Below are positions 1 through 8,900 of a stretch of DNA of 64,000 nt, one piece after another. The stretch spans positions 1 to 64,000 of the forward strand of contig NZ_AZVB01000008.1 in assembly GCF_000513995.1 (NCBI RefSeq), in the 5' to 3' direction. This DNA comes from Pseudoxanthomonas sp. J35 (GTDB lineage: Bacteria > Pseudomonadota > Gammaproteobacteria > Xanthomonadales > Xanthomonadaceae). The stretch's first letter is position 1. Every line of letters begins with the position of its first letter. The notes below the pieces were generated by a model, which saw only the letters and a list, made by a program, of their open reading frames with translations, made no database searches and was not told where the DNA came from. Made by a program: the position numbers and the translations under genes.

Positions 1-2200
1 TGGCCTGTGCCAGGCCAGCGGCCTGTTCCTCCATGGCGCGCGCGGCGGCGGAGGCTTCTTCCACGAGGGCGGCGTTCTGCTGGGTGGTCTCGTCCATCTG
101 CACGATGGTCTGGTTGACCTGCTCGATGCCGGCGGCCTGTTCCTGGGAGGCGGCGCTGATCTCGGCCATGATGTCGGTGACCCGCTGCACGGAGGCCACG
201 ATCTCGCCCATGGTCCTGCCGGCGCGCTCGGCCAGGGCGGCGCCGTCGGCGACCTTGCCGGTGGAATCCTCGATCAGGGCCTTGATTTCCTTGGCGGCGG
301 TGGCGCTGCGCTGGGCCAGGGATCGGACCTCGGTGGCGACCACGGCAAAGCCGCGGCCCTGTTCGCCGGCGCGTGCGGCTTCCACGGCCGCGTTCAGGGC
401 CAGGATGTTGGTCTGGAAGGCGATGCCATCGATGACGGAGATGATGTCGGCGATCTTGCGCGAGGCGGCCTGGATGTCGGCCATGGTGGCCACGACCTGT
501 CCGACGACCTGTCCGCCCTCGGAGGCGACGTTGGCCGCGCCGATGGCCAGTTGGTTGGCCTGTCGGGCGTGGTCGGCGTTCTGCTTGACGGTGGAGGTCA
601 GTTCTTCCATGGAGGCGGCCGTTTCCTCGAGGTTGGCGGCCTGCTGCTCGGTGCGGCGGGACAGGTCGTTGTTGCCGGAGGCGATCTCGGTGGAGGCGGT
701 GTTGATGGCGGCCGAGGCGTCCTGGATGCGGGAGACGATGGCGGTGAGCTGGGCCACGGTGGCGTTGGCGTCGTCGCGCATGCGCGCGAACACTCCGTGG
801 AACTCGCCCTCCATCCGCACCGTCAGGTCGCCTTGCGACAGCGCCGTCAGCAGGCGTGAGACTTCCGACAGGCTCACCGCGTTGGCGTCCAGCAGCACGT
901 TGAGCTGCTCGGCCAGTTGCAGCAGGAACCCGCGCTTGCCTTCGGTCTCGATGCGCCCGGACAGGTCGCCGGCGGCGGCGGCCTGGACCACGCGCGCCAC
1001 TTCCTGCTCCACCTGCACTTCCAGGGTGCGATCGCGCCATTCGCAGACGGTGCCCACCTGCTCGCCGTCGGCGTCGCGGATGAGCGAGATGTATTGCTCG
1101 AAGCAGGCCCGGCCGTACTGGATCTCGCGCTGGGCGTGGCCGTCGCGCTCCAGGCGGGCGAGCAGGGCCGGGTCGATCTTGCCGCCGTGCTCCAGGACCG
1201 AGGCCGGCTGGCCCACCAGCGGGCGCGCCGGGTCGATGTCCGGCAGGGTGGCCACGATCTGGTCGGAATAGCCTTCCAGCATCCGGCGCAGCGCCGGGTT
1301 GGTGTAGACGACCTCCAGCTCGCGGTCGGTGATGATCAGGCCGGTGGTGGAGCTTTCCAGCGCGGTACGGATGCGCAGGTTCTCGGCAGCGGCGCGCTGG
1401 TCGCGCTCGGTGCGCTCGCGCAGGTCGCGCTGCATCCGCTGCAGCGCCTTCATGAGGTCGCCGATCTCGTCCTGGCGCGAGGTATCGATGCGGCTGTCCA
1501 GCTTGCCCCCGGCCACGTCGTTGGCCACCCCGACGGCCTCGCGCATGGCGCCGGCCAGGCCACGCGCCAACAGCAGGGCGATGGCGATGCCGCCGCCGAT
1601 GCCCACCAGCAACATGATCACGATGACCGATCCGGAGGCGGCATAGGCCTTGCTGGCGTTGGCGCTGGCGGCCTGCGCCTGGCGATCGGCTTCCTCGATC
1701 AGCGCGGTGACGGCGCCGGCGGCCTGGTTGTGCAGGTCGTTGGTCTCGCCCAGGAAGGTGTCCAGGGCGTCGTCGGGCAGGTCCAGGTCGATCATCTCGT
1801 CGACCGAGCCGTAGGACGCCTTGGCCTTGGCCCAGGCGGCGACGAACCGCTCGTGGACCTTGCGCTCCTCGGCCGTGGCCAGGAGGCGGCCGTAGTCGGC
1901 GGCGGTCCGGTCGATCTGCCGGGCCAGGTCGGCCGTGCGGCGGCGCGCCTCTTGCTTGACTGCGTCGCTGGCGCGCACCAGGCCGCGGTACGAGGCGGTG
2001 CGGAACTCGCCCAGGAGCGCGCGCAGTTCGGCGGCGGTGGCCACCTTGTCCACGACGTTGCCTGCCAGGTGGGCCGTGGCGCGGTCGAGCGAGGCGAGGC
2101 CGAAGTAGGCGCCTGCGCCCTGGGCGACCATGAGTGCCAGCACCACGCCGAAAGCCAGCATGAGCTTGGGCGCGAGCTTGAGATTCTTGAGCCGATGCAT
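1..2200 (-). CDS. Methyl-accepting chemotaxis protein (3' end cut by window edge)
   Basis: Inner-membrane chemoreceptor that would signal to a CheA/CheW pair. The 733 visible residues hold a first membrane helix at about 13-34, a helical periplasmic domain of about 155 residues, and a second helix at about 190-213. A HAMP domain (214-266), a PAS-like domain (about 272-395), a second HAMP-like stretch and the methyl-accepting coiled coil follow. The signalling hairpin at about 590-625 has the conserved [20 protein letters not shown] core. A PAS placed between two HAMP units means it may sense a cytoplasmic cue as well. The start at 2200 has an AGGGGA-like ribosome site 8-9 bases upstream. It lies 64 bp after the OB-fold gene, with which it probably shares the sigma-28 promoter at 2706-2732. 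The C-terminus is outside the window. Confidence 0.95.
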   Translation of the reverse strand, partial: MHRLKNLKLAPKLMLAFGVVLALMVAQGAGAYFGLASLDRATAHLAGNVVDKVATAAELRALLGEFRTASYRGLVRASDAVKQEARRRTADLARQIDRTAADYGRLLATAEERKVHERFVAAWAKAKASYGSVDEMIDLDLPDDALDTFLGETNDLHNQAAGAVTALIEEADRQAQAASANASKAYAASGSVIVIMLLVGIGGGIAIALLLARGLAGAMREAVGVANDVAGGKLDSRIDTSRQDEIGDLMKALQRMQRDLRERTERDQRAAAENLRIRTALESSTTGLIITDRELEVVYTNPALRRMLEGYSDQIVATLPDIDPARPLVGQPASVLEHGGKIDPALLARLERDGHAQREIQYGRACFEQYISLIRDADGEQVGTVCEWRDRTLEVQVEQEVARVVQAAAAGDLSGRIETEGKRGFLLQLAEQLNVLLDANAVSLSEVSRLLTALSQGDLTVRMEGEFHGVFARMRDDANATVAQLTAIVSRIQDASAAINTASTEIASGNNDLSRRTEQQAANLEETAASMEELTSTVKQNADHARQANQLAIGAANVASEGGQVVGQVVATMADIQAASRKIADIISVIDGIAFQTNILALNAAVEAARAGEQGRGFAVVATEVRSLAQRSATAAKEIKALIEDSTGKVADGAALAERAGRTMGEIVASVQRVTDIMAEISAASQEQAAGIEQVNQTIVQMDETTQQNAALVEEASAAARAMEEQAAGLAQA

Positions 2201-2264
2201 GGAACGTTGTCCCCTGGCTTGCGGAAGGGACGGTCCGGGCGCGTTCGCGCGCCCGGACCGGCGG

Positions 2265-2651
2265 TCACTTGATGGTGGCCAGCTTGATGTTGGACGGCGA
2301 GGTGACGGCGATCTCGGCCCGGCTCGCGTCGCGGCGGATGGTGCCGATCACGCAGATGTCGCGGCCTTCCAGTTCCTCGGGAGTCGGACGGAACTTGTCG
2401 CGCTGGTCGCCCGGGATGCGCGCGGAAAAAGTATGGCGGGGAAAGGCGCCGCCCATGTACAGGAACGTCGGCTCGCCTTCGGAGTTCTGCGCATAACGGG
2501 TCTTTTCCACCTTGCCGCAGACCATGCCGTCCTTGCCGACGAAGCGGACGGCGTGCTCGGCCGGGATGGCCTCCTGGGCCGTGGCGGCCAATGGCGCGGC
2601 CAGCGCGGCGCTGGCCAGGATCAGGATCAGGATCTTGAGGTCGGGCTTCAT
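2265..2651 (-). CDS. Secreted small protein, OB-fold-like, unknown role
   Basis: A 128-residue protein whose first 26 residues look like a Sec signal peptide ([22 protein letters not shown]-type ending), so it is predicted to be periplasmic. The mature part has a pattern seen in small OB-fold proteins: a GxVxGKV beginning, a PTFLYMGG strand, and an ICVIGTI strand before an AEI.V..P..I end. Similar proteins are often loosely named DNA-binding or nuclease-like; no catalytic residues are apparent here. An internal ATG at 2651 preceded by GGAGTAG is preferred to the upstream ATG at 2669. It sits between cheW and an MCP gene and has its own sigma-28 promoter, so it should be made with the late flagellar genes. 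A role in motility or chemotaxis is inferred only from that. Confidence 0.7.
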   Translation of the reverse strand: MKPDLKILILILASAALAAPLAATAQEAIPAEHAVRFVGKDGMVCGKVEKTRYAQNSEGEPTFLYMGGAFPRHTFSARIPGDQRDKFRPTPEELEGRDICVIGTIRRDASRAEIAVTSPSNIKLATIK

Positions 2652-2705
2652 GCGTCTACTCCAGTGCAAGGATGGGGAAGGGGCGGCCGGCGGGGCCTTG
2701 ACCGC

Positions 2706-2732
2706 CTATCGGCGCCGGGGCGGCGGACTTTA
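2706..2732 (-). promoter_or_regulatory. Sigma-28 (FliA) promoter for the OB-fold gene and MCP
   Basis: On the minus strand: TAAAGTCC, an 11-bp spacer, then GCCGATAG, against the enterobacterial consensus TAAAGTTT-N11-GCCGATAA. The -35 box begins inside cheW: its first three bases (2732-2730) are the cheW TAA stop codon. The predicted transcript has a leader of roughly 48 bases before the start at 2651. Confidence 0.8.
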
Positions 2733-3212
2733 GGCCTCCAGCGCTTCCTTCTCCGCGGCGCTGCCGATGTCGGCGCTGTCGAGCAGTGTGTCGATGTCCA
2801 GCAGGATCAGCATCCGTTCGTCGAGCGTGCCGATGCCGGAGATGAAGCGGGTGTCCACGCCGGCGCCGAACTCGGGGGTCGGCCGGATCTGCTCGGCCGA
2901 CAGCGGGACCACGTCGGACACCCCGTCGACCACGATGCCCACCACCCGGTCCTCGACGTTGAGCACGATCATCACCGTGAAGGCGTCGTAGCGGGCCTCG
3001 CGCAGGCGCAGCTTCAGGCGCAGGTCGATCACCGGGACGATGGTCCCGCGCAGGTTGATCACGCCCTTGATGTAGTCGGGGGCGTCGGGCACGCGGGTGA
3101 CCGCGTCGTAGCCGCGGATCTCCTGCACCTTGAGGATGTCGACACCGTAGTGCTCGTCGCCCAGGGTGAAGGTGAGGAACTCGCCGGTGTTCCCGGCCGG
3201 GGTACTGCTCAT
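2730..3212 (-). CDS. cheW: Chemotaxis coupling protein CheW
   Basis: Cytoplasmic adaptor that links chemoreceptors to CheA. The 160 residues form a single CheW domain with the typical GVDILKVQEI start and the NLRGTIVPVIDLR core near residues 53-65. Length is normal for the family. The start at 3212 was chosen over an in-frame ATG at 3287 because it has a GGAG site and because the longer form would begin inside the sigma-28 promoter at 3266-3292. It lies upstream of the OB-fold gene and the MCP, and downstream of ycgR on the same strand. With its own promoter it may supply coupling protein for either of the two CheA kinases encoded in the window. Confidence 0.95.
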   Translation of the reverse strand: MSSTPAGNTGEFLTFTLGDEHYGVDILKVQEIRGYDAVTRVPDAPDYIKGVINLRGTIVPVIDLRLKLRLREARYDAFTVMIVLNVEDRVVGIVVDGVSDVVPLSAEQIRPTPEFGAGVDTRFISGIGTLDERMLILLDIDTLLDSADIGSAAEKEALEA

Positions 3213-3265
3213 CGGGGGCGCTCCTGCAGGGCTGCCGCGCCGCGGCGCGGATCGGTTCCCCGGGA

Positions 3266-3292
3266 ACATCGGCCGCCCCGGCGGCAACTTTA
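3266..3292 (-). promoter_or_regulatory. Sigma-28 (FliA) promoter for cheW
   Basis: Minus-strand TAAAGTTG, an 11-bp spacer, then GCCGATGT. The -35 box is a 7/8 match. The leader to the cheW start at 3212 would be about 47 bases and carries a GGAG ribosome site. Confidence 0.8.
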
Positions 3293-3414
3293 GGCGCGTG
3301 CCTCGTTGCCGTTCCCGCAGTGGCGGCAGGGTGGATGGCGGCCGCGCACGTCGCCAGGCCCGGCGAAAGGCTGGCTGCGTGCCCGTGGTCGGCCCGAGCC
3401 GGCCGGGCGACGGC

Positions 3415-4248
3415 TCACACCGCCCGGCGCTCGCGCGCGCTGCGCTGGCGTTCCAGGCGGAAGATGTAGCGCAGTATCCGGTTCTCCAGCGCCGGAGCCG
3501 GGTCCACGAAGCGGCAGCCGGCGCGCAGGCTGGCGCCGGCCAACGGCTCCCGACGGGAGAGGTGGGCCACCTGCAGCGCGACCGGCAGCGGATCGGTCCC
3601 GGGCAGTTGCAACAGGCAGTCCGCCAGCACGGCGCCGGGGCGGAACCGGGTCTCGTCCTCGTCGCGCACCGCCAGCGCCAGGCCGCTCCCGCTGAGGTCC
3701 AGCACCCGTGCCAGCACCGGATCCGGCGCTCGCTGCAGGTCCCCGGCCGCGTCCGTGCCCGGGGGCGGGGGCGGGGGCGGCACCTGGACGGTGGCCATCG
3801 GGCCGGGCACCAGCGCCACGCGGTACAGCTCGCGCCGCTGCAGCTTGAGCACCCATTCCGGCAACGGGGCGTGGAAGGCGGCGCCCTCGGCCTCTTCCAC
3901 CCGGCGCAGTCCGCGCAGGCGGAACTCGATCCGGATACGGTCCAGCCGGGAGACGCAGGCCAGCTGCTCGGCCGCGGCCATGCGCTGGTTGACCGCTTCG
4001 TTGCGGTTGCCGTCGATCAATACCCCGCCGGCCTCGGGCTCCACCCGCAGGATCGCGGTCGGGCAGGGGTGCCCGCCGGGCAGGATCTGCGCGCTGATCA
4101 GCGCCCCGGCCTCGGCCAGGGCCTGCAGTACGCGCACGATTTCGCGCGGATCATGGATCCGGAAGCGATCCGGATCCTCCGGGTCCCGGGGGACGGCGTT
4201 GGGTTCGTTCGGTACCGGCATGGGTCGGAGGGATGGGCGGGTGGCCAT
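3415..4248 (-). CDS. ycgR: Flagellar brake protein YcgR (PilZ, c-di-GMP receptor)
   Basis: Cyclic-di-GMP-responsive brake that in enterobacteria slows the motor through MotA, FliG and FliM. The 277 residues show a YcgR-N domain (about 25-125) and a PilZ domain. Both halves of the PilZ ligand motif are present: RxxxR (R139, R143) and DxSxxG (D184, S186, G189). Between them is a run of seven prolines (157-163), not part of the usual PilZ fold and likely to need EF-P for translation. The start at 4248 is the first ATG after the -10 box at 4255-4262, which would make the mRNA leaderless. ATG at 4221 is the alternative, but neither has a clear ribosome site. The gene lies between cheW and a broken kinase gene. 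Confidence 0.88.
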   Translation of the reverse strand: MATRPSLRPMPVPNEPNAVPRDPEDPDRFRIHDPREIVRVLQALAEAGALISAQILPGGHPCPTAILRVEPEAGGVLIDGNRNEAVNQRMAAAEQLACVSRLDRIRIEFRLRGLRRVEEAEGAAFHAPLPEWVLKLQRRELYRVALVPGPMATVQVPPPPPPPGTDAAGDLQRAPDPVLARVLDLSGSGLALAVRDEDETRFRPGAVLADCLLQLPGTDPLPVALQVAHLSRREPLAGASLRAGCRFVDPAPALENRILRYIFRLERQRSARERRAV

Positions 4249-4254
4249 CAAGGA

Positions 4255-4281
4255 TTATCGGCGCCGCCGGGCCAGAGTTGA
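4255..4281 (-). promoter_or_regulatory. Sigma-28 (FliA) promoter for ycgR, abutting the start codon
   Basis: Minus-strand TCAACTCT, an 11-bp spacer, then a perfect GCCGATAA. The -35 is weaker (TCAA instead of TAAA). Only six bases separate the -10 box from the ATG at 4248, so the expected transcription start falls on the A of that ATG. Confidence 0.65.
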
Positions 4282-4457
4282 CGCCGGTGTGCGGCCCAGG
4301 GCGGGCGCCGGGGCCGGGCAGGTGCGCCTACAAGGCGCCGCACTCGCCGTGTGTCGCCGTACCATCGCCAGCAATACCGCGGTCTCGGTGGCCACGTGCA
4401 CGATATGGGGAGCAAGATGCCCCGTGCACTCCCGCAGGGAAAGCATGCGGGGGACGA

Positions 4458-5830
4458 TCAGGCAGCGTGCGGCGGCGTAGCCAGGGGAAGCACGATGCGG
4501 ACCGAGGTGCCGCCCTCGGGCGGGCATTCGATGCCGATCTGGCCGCCGGCCACGAGGACGATGTCCTGCACCACGGACAGCCCCAGTCCCGTGCCTTCGC
4601 CCAGGGGCTTGGTGGTGAAGAAGGGCGTGAACACGCGGTCCCTCACCGATTCGGGTATGCCCGGGCCGTCGTCGCTCCAGGTCAGCACCACCGTGCCGGC
4701 CGTGTCGTCGCGCGAGGCGGTCAACCGGAACGTTCCCCTTTCGTCCAGCGCGTCCTTGGCGTTGCCGGCGATATTGAGGATGGTCAACTCGAAGTCGCCT
4801 CGGTCCATGCGGATCGGAAGAGGGGCCTGCGGTCGCTCCAGGTGCAGTTGGATCCGCGAGCCGAGCAACTGCCGCAGCATCGGTCTCAGCTCTTCAAGCG
4901 CCGGACCGGCGTCGAAGGTCTCGGGGCGGCGAACGTCCAGGCGGCTGAAGTTCAGCAGCTTCCTGCTGATCGCCGTGGCGCGGCGGGTCGCCAGTTCCAC
5001 GCCTTCCAGCGCCCCCATCAGCGCCGCTTCGCCGCCGTTGGCGGCCAGGCGGCGGCGCTGCTGGGCGTATCCCAGGATGATGGACAGGATGTGGTTGAAG
5101 TCGTGCGCCAGGCCGCTGGCGAGGCGACCGGCCAGTTCCATTTTCTGCGAATGGATCAGTTGCTCGCGGGTGCGCTCGCGCTCGGCGGTCTCGGCCTCCA
5201 GCCGTTGGTACGCCTGCTCCAGCGCTCGGCCCCGTTGCTCGGATTCCTCCAGGCTGTCGCGCAGGGCCGCGACGGTCCGGTCCAGCACCAGGGCGATGAT
5301 CAGCCAGATCCCGGCGATGGAGAGGGCCTTGCCGAAGGTGGTGGCCGGAGCGACCGGGTCGGCGCGGAACATGTCCAGCACCGCGCAGGCCAGCAGCATC
5401 GCCGCGAACGATCCCAGCATCAGCCACAGTGCGCGGCGTCCCATGACCAGCCCGGCCAGCGACAGCAGCAACAAGGGGATCGGATCGAGGCCCACGCGCA
5501 CCAGTCCGACGCTGGCGTAGGCGATGCCGATGCAAGCCGTCGTGACCGCGAGGAAAAGCGCAACGCCCTCGCGGAAAGCCCCTTGCGGACCCGCCAAAGG
5601 GCGACCCAGGCCGCAGCGACCAGCAGGACGTCGGTCGCCACGTCCGCCCACAGCTTCAGTGAGTCCGGGCGCGGAAACTGCCCAGAGCCGACCGCGTACA
5701 GGAAGACCGCCTTGTTGATGGGCACGAAGATGCCGAAGAACAGCAACAGCCCCTGGATGAACGGCGCGTTGCGCCGGTCCACGGGGTTGGCGATGGCAGG
5801 ACGCCTGAGCCAGCGGAGGATGGGGTTCAT
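4458..5830 (-). pseudogene. Membrane sensor histidine kinase, frameshifted
   Basis: The N-terminal part (from 5830) encodes several hydrophobic helices. It then loses frame near a CCCC run at 5579-5582. The rest continues in another frame with more membrane helices, a coiled coil, a dimerisation box with LAHDFNHIL (phospho-acceptor His), an NIAGNAKDAL N-box, DDGPGIP, and FTTKPLGEGTGLGLS of the ATPase domain. Adding one base at the run restores one continuous kinase of about 455 residues. The family is the stand-alone HisKA/HATPase type; no receiver or partner regulator lies beside it. It sits between ycgR and cheA and looks unrelated to either. Either the gene is decaying or the base is missing from the assembly; the sequence alone cannot decide. 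Confidence 0.75.
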
Positions 5831-6035
5831 GACGGCCTCCTACCAGATTTCGGGTGCGCATACGGGACGCCCATCGCGCTTGAGTGCCCGCAATGAATCA
5901 TGGTGGGGCTGTGTTCGCTGCAGGCATGCAACCGTCGCGCCCATGCGGATTCCCTGTCCCGGCATGGTGCGGCAAGACTACACGGTTGCGGCCGTTGAGC
6001 GCCAGGCCAAGGACAGGCGCGGAGGGCAGATAGTG

Positions 6036-7979
6036 TCAGGCCACCCGGGGCAGGGCGGCCTGCTGGCGCATGCGCGCCAGCCCGCCGACGTCGACGATCA
6101 GGGCGACGCGGCCGTCGCCGAGGATGGTCGCGCCGGAGATGCCGGGAACCCGCCGGTAGTTCTTCTCCAGGTTCTTGACCACGACCTGCTGCTGGCCGAC
6201 CAGCTCGTCGACCTCCAGCGCCAGCCTATGGCCGTCGCCTTCGACCACCACCACCAGCGATTCCTCGCCGCCGCCGTCGTAGCCGTAGTGGCCGGCCAGC
6301 GACAGCAGCGGCAGGTACTCGCCGCGCACCCGCAGCACCCGGCCTTCGCCGGCGACGGTGCGGACGTCGGCCACCTGCGGCTGCAAGGCTTCCAGCACAT
6401 GGCTCAGTGGCAGGATCAGGATCTCGCCGCCGGCCGACACCGCCATGCCGTCGAGGATGGCCAGGGTCAGCGGCAGCCGGATCACCACGCGGGTGCCGCG
6501 CCCCGGGCTGCTCTCGATCTGGATCTCGCCGCCGAGGGTCTGGATGTTCTTGCGCACCACGTCCATGCCCACGCCGCGGCCGGAGAGGTCGGTGATCTGC
6601 TCGGCGGTGGAGAAGCCGGGCTGGAAGATCAGGTCCCAGACCTGGGCGTCGCTCGGATGGTCGGGCACGGGCAGCCCGCGCTCGGCGGCCTTGGCCAGGA
6701 TCCGCGCGCGGTCGAGGCCGCGGCCGTCGTCGGCCACCTCGATCACGATGTGCCCGCCCTGGTGCGATGCGGCCAGGGTGATGGTGCCGGTCTCGTCCTT
6801 GCCGGCGTCGCGGCGCGCCTGCGGCGACTCCAGGCCATGGTCGATGGCGTTGCGCACCAGGTGCACCAACGGGTCGGCGATCTTCTCGATCAGGCCCTTG
6901 TCCAACTCGGTGCCCTCGCCGACGGTGCGCAGGCGCACCTGCTTGCCCAGGCGCGCGGACAGGTCGCGCACCAGCCGGGGGAAGCGGCGGAACACCGCGT
7001 CCACGGGCAGCATGCGCACGCCGATCACCGCTTCCTGCAGGTCGCGGGTATTGCGTTCCAGCAACTCCAGGCCGGCGAACAGACGCTCGGCCTGCGCCGG
7101 GTCCATGCCGCCGCTGACCTGCTTGAGCATGGCCTGGGTGATGACCAGTTCGCCGACCAGATCGATCAGCGCGTCGACCTTGTCCACGCTCACCCGGATC
7201 GAGCTTTCGGCCTCGGCGGCGACTGGCGAGGGCGCGGGGGTCGCGACCGGCACGGCCGTTGCACCGGCCGTGCCGGTCGTGGGGGGCTGCGGCTGGATGT
7301 CCAGTTCGCAGTCGTCCACCACCCAGGCGAACACGTCGTCGATCGCGCTGCGCGGCACCCGGCCGTGCAGGCCCAGGTCCCAGGCGATGCAGGCCTCCAG
7401 CGGATCCAGCTGGGGGAAGTCGGGCATGCGCTCCAGCCGCGCGGTGACGTCCAGCGGGCCCAGGTGCTCCAGTTCGCGCAGGATGCGCAGCGGGTCGTTG
7501 CCGCTCATGAACAGCGACGGCGCCGGGGAGAAGGCGATCTTCCAGCTCTCCGGCTCGGGTTCGGCCGACCCGGCCTGCTCCGCGGCGGCCTGGGATCCCA
7601 GTTCCCGCTGAAGGCGCGCGTGCACCGCCTGTACCGCGTCCGGGTCGGCGGCCTTGCCGTGCTCGGCCTCGGCCAGCAGCGCGCGCAGCACGTCCACCGA
7701 GGCGAGCATGGCGTCCACCGCGCCGGCGGACAGGGCGCGCTTGCCGCCGCGGATCTCGTCCAGCAGCGTCTCCAGCACGTGGGTCAGCGCCGCCATCCTC
7801 TCGAAGCCGAAGGTCGCCGCGCCGCCCTTGATCGAATGCGCGGCGCGGAACACCGAGTTCACCACCTCGGGGTCCAGGCTGCCGCCCTCCAGCGCCAGCA
7901 GCCCGGCCTCCATCGCGTCCAGGCCCTCGCGACTTTCCTCGAAGTAGGTGGCGTGGAAGCGTTGCAGGTCCATGCTCAT
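6036..7979 (-). CDS. cheA: Chemotaxis histidine kinase CheA (second system)
   Basis: Receptor-coupled kinase that phosphorylates a CheY. The 647 residues show an HPt domain with the phospho-accepting H48 in AAHSIKGGAATFGF. A P2-like region at about 155-235 contains DPLEACIAWDL (192-202). The P3 dimerisation helices begin near residue 250, followed by the ATP-binding domain (HLVRNAIDHG, DDGRGLD, GFSTAEQ, GRGVGMDVV) and a C-terminal CheW-like P5 domain. The gene follows a STAS and a CheY-like gene in one operon driven by a sigma-28 promoter. It differs in its linker and P2 from the other CheA at 12255-14030, so the two probably serve different arrays or outputs. The second ATG at 7973 is equally possible. 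Confidence 0.93.
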   Translation of the reverse strand: MSMDLQRFHATYFEESREGLDAMEAGLLALEGGSLDPEVVNSVFRAAHSIKGGAATFGFERMAALTHVLETLLDEIRGGKRALSAGAVDAMLASVDVLRALLAEAEHGKAADPDAVQAVHARLQRELGSQAAAEQAGSAEPEPESWKIAFSPAPSLFMSGNDPLRILRELEHLGPLDVTARLERMPDFPQLDPLEACIAWDLGLHGRVPRSAIDDVFAWVVDDCELDIQPQPPTTGTAGATAVPVATPAPSPVAAEAESSIRVSVDKVDALIDLVGELVITQAMLKQVSGGMDPAQAERLFAGLELLERNTRDLQEAVIGVRMLPVDAVFRRFPRLVRDLSARLGKQVRLRTVGEGTELDKGLIEKIADPLVHLVRNAIDHGLESPQARRDAGKDETGTITLAASHQGGHIVIEVADDGRGLDRARILAKAAERGLPVPDHPSDAQVWDLIFQPGFSTAEQITDLSGRGVGMDVVRKNIQTLGGEIQIESSPGRGTRVVIRLPLTLAILDGMAVSAGGEILILPLSHVLEALQPQVADVRTVAGEGRVLRVRGEYLPLLSLAGHYGYDGGGEESLVVVVEGDGHRLALEVDELVGQQQVVVKNLEKNYRRVPGISGATILGDGRVALIVDVGGLARMRQQAALPRVA

Positions 7980-8010
7980 GGCGGTGCGGCTCGGGACGTG
8001 TTCGCGGGGA

Positions 8011-8376
8011 TCAGCCCAGGACCTTCTGGACGGTGGCGACCAGTTGTTCGGGGTTGAACGGCTTGACCAGCCAGCCGGTGGCGCCGGCCGCCTTGCCCTC
8101 GGCCTTCTTGTCGGCGGCCGATTCGGTGGTCAGCATCAGCAGCGGCGTGAACCGGTAGTCCGGCAGGCCGCGCAGGGCGCGGATCAGGGCGATGCCGTCC
8201 ATGTTGGGCATGTTGACGTCGGTCACCACGGCGTTGAAACGCTGGCCCTGGGCGCGGTCCAGGGCGACCTGGCCGTCCTCGGCTTCTTCCACCGCGTAGC
8301 CGGCGGAGGTCAGGGCGAAGGAGACCATCTGGCGCATCGAGGCCGAATCGTCCACTACCAGAATACGTGCGCTCAT
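8011..8376 (-). CDS. CheY-like receiver protein
   Basis: A 121-residue stand-alone receiver domain. It has the acidic pair D9-D10, the phospho-acceptor D53, T83/T84 and K105. The aromatic switch position equivalent to CheY Tyr106 is Trp (W102), which suggests a partner other than FliM. It overlaps the STAS gene upstream by ATGA (8373-8376) and precedes cheA by 31 bp, so it is the likely phosphorylation target of that kinase. Confidence 0.92.
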   Translation of the reverse strand: MSARILVVDDSASMRQMVSFALTSAGYAVEEAEDGQVALDRAQGQRFNAVVTDVNMPNMDGIALIRALRGLPDYRFTPLLMLTTESAADKKAEGKAAGATGWLVKPFNPEQLVATVQKVLG

Positions 8377-8684
8377 GCGGCGTTCTCCACGGTTTGCTTC
8401 TCGACTGCTGCGTCTTGGGGGGGGAGGCCCAACTGTGCGGACAGGCCCAGCAGGCGCGCCGCGTCGCGCAGCGCCTGGCTGCTGTCGCGCAGTTCGGTGC
8501 GCCGGCCCAGCCCGCCGCGGGTACGGAAGAAGGCGCACAGCACCTGCATCCCGGCCGTGTGCACGTGCCTGACCGCGCTGCCGTCGAGTGCCAGCGCCGG
8601 TTCGGACAGGTGCGCCGCCAGGCGCTCCTTGAGCTCGGCGCTGGCCTCGATGCCAAGGTCCTCGCCTAGGGGCACGGTGATCAT
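8373..8684 (-). CDS. STAS-domain protein in chemotaxis operon
   Basis: A 103-residue single STAS domain of the anti-sigma-antagonist type. The usual DSAG phosphorylation loop reads HTAG (T43-A44-G45), so a threonine could be modified. No partner serine kinase is seen nearby. It is the first gene of a STAS-cheY-cheA operon with a sigma-28 promoter, and its stop codon overlaps the receiver gene start. STAS proteins occur in several chemosensory operons with little-known roles; here a link to the adjacent receiver and CheA is inferred from coupling alone. Confidence 0.82.
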   Translation of the reverse strand: MITVPLGEDLGIEASAELKERLAAHLSEPALALDGSAVRHVHTAGMQVLCAFFRTRGGLGRRTELRDSSQALRDAARLLGLSAQLGLPPQDAAVEKQTVENAA

Positions 8685-8711
8685 CGCGTTTCCGGGTTGG
8701 GGTTGGACTCG

Positions 8712-8738
8712 ATAGCGGCGGCCCGCGACCGGTCTTTA
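8712..8738 (-). promoter_or_regulatory. Sigma-28 (FliA) promoter for the STAS-cheY-cheA operon
   Basis: Minus-strand TAAAGACC, an 11-bp spacer, then GCCGCTAT. The predicted leader is about 21 bases before the start at 8684. Confidence 0.72.
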
Positions 8739-8900
8739 GGTTCTTTTCGCGGGGCTCGGGCTCGCGGCTTCGACGCTCCGGCGGGAGCATCGCCAGTGCC
8801 GGGCGCAGGTGGCGCGTTGCCGCCGCGTGCATGGCCCAGCCCCGGGACGTCCGCAGGAACGCGCGCCGGCACGACCGATCCCCGTGGGCGAAAGCCGGCT

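Noticed and set aside
3290-3414. Possible small gene between cheW promoter and ycgR
   Set aside because: The open frames here only extend shadows of ycgR, with no ribosome site or domain.
4249-4251. TTG start for ycgR just before the ATG
   Set aside because: It would lie upstream of the predicted transcription start and adds only one residue.
4233-8057. Very long plus-strand open frame (over 1200 codons) opposite cheA and the broken kinase
   Set aside because: It is antisense to genes with clear domains, has the repeated Gln/Gly/His/Ala composition produced by reading GC-rich codons backwards, and shows no domain of its own. Similar frames opposite other genes were discarded for the same reason.
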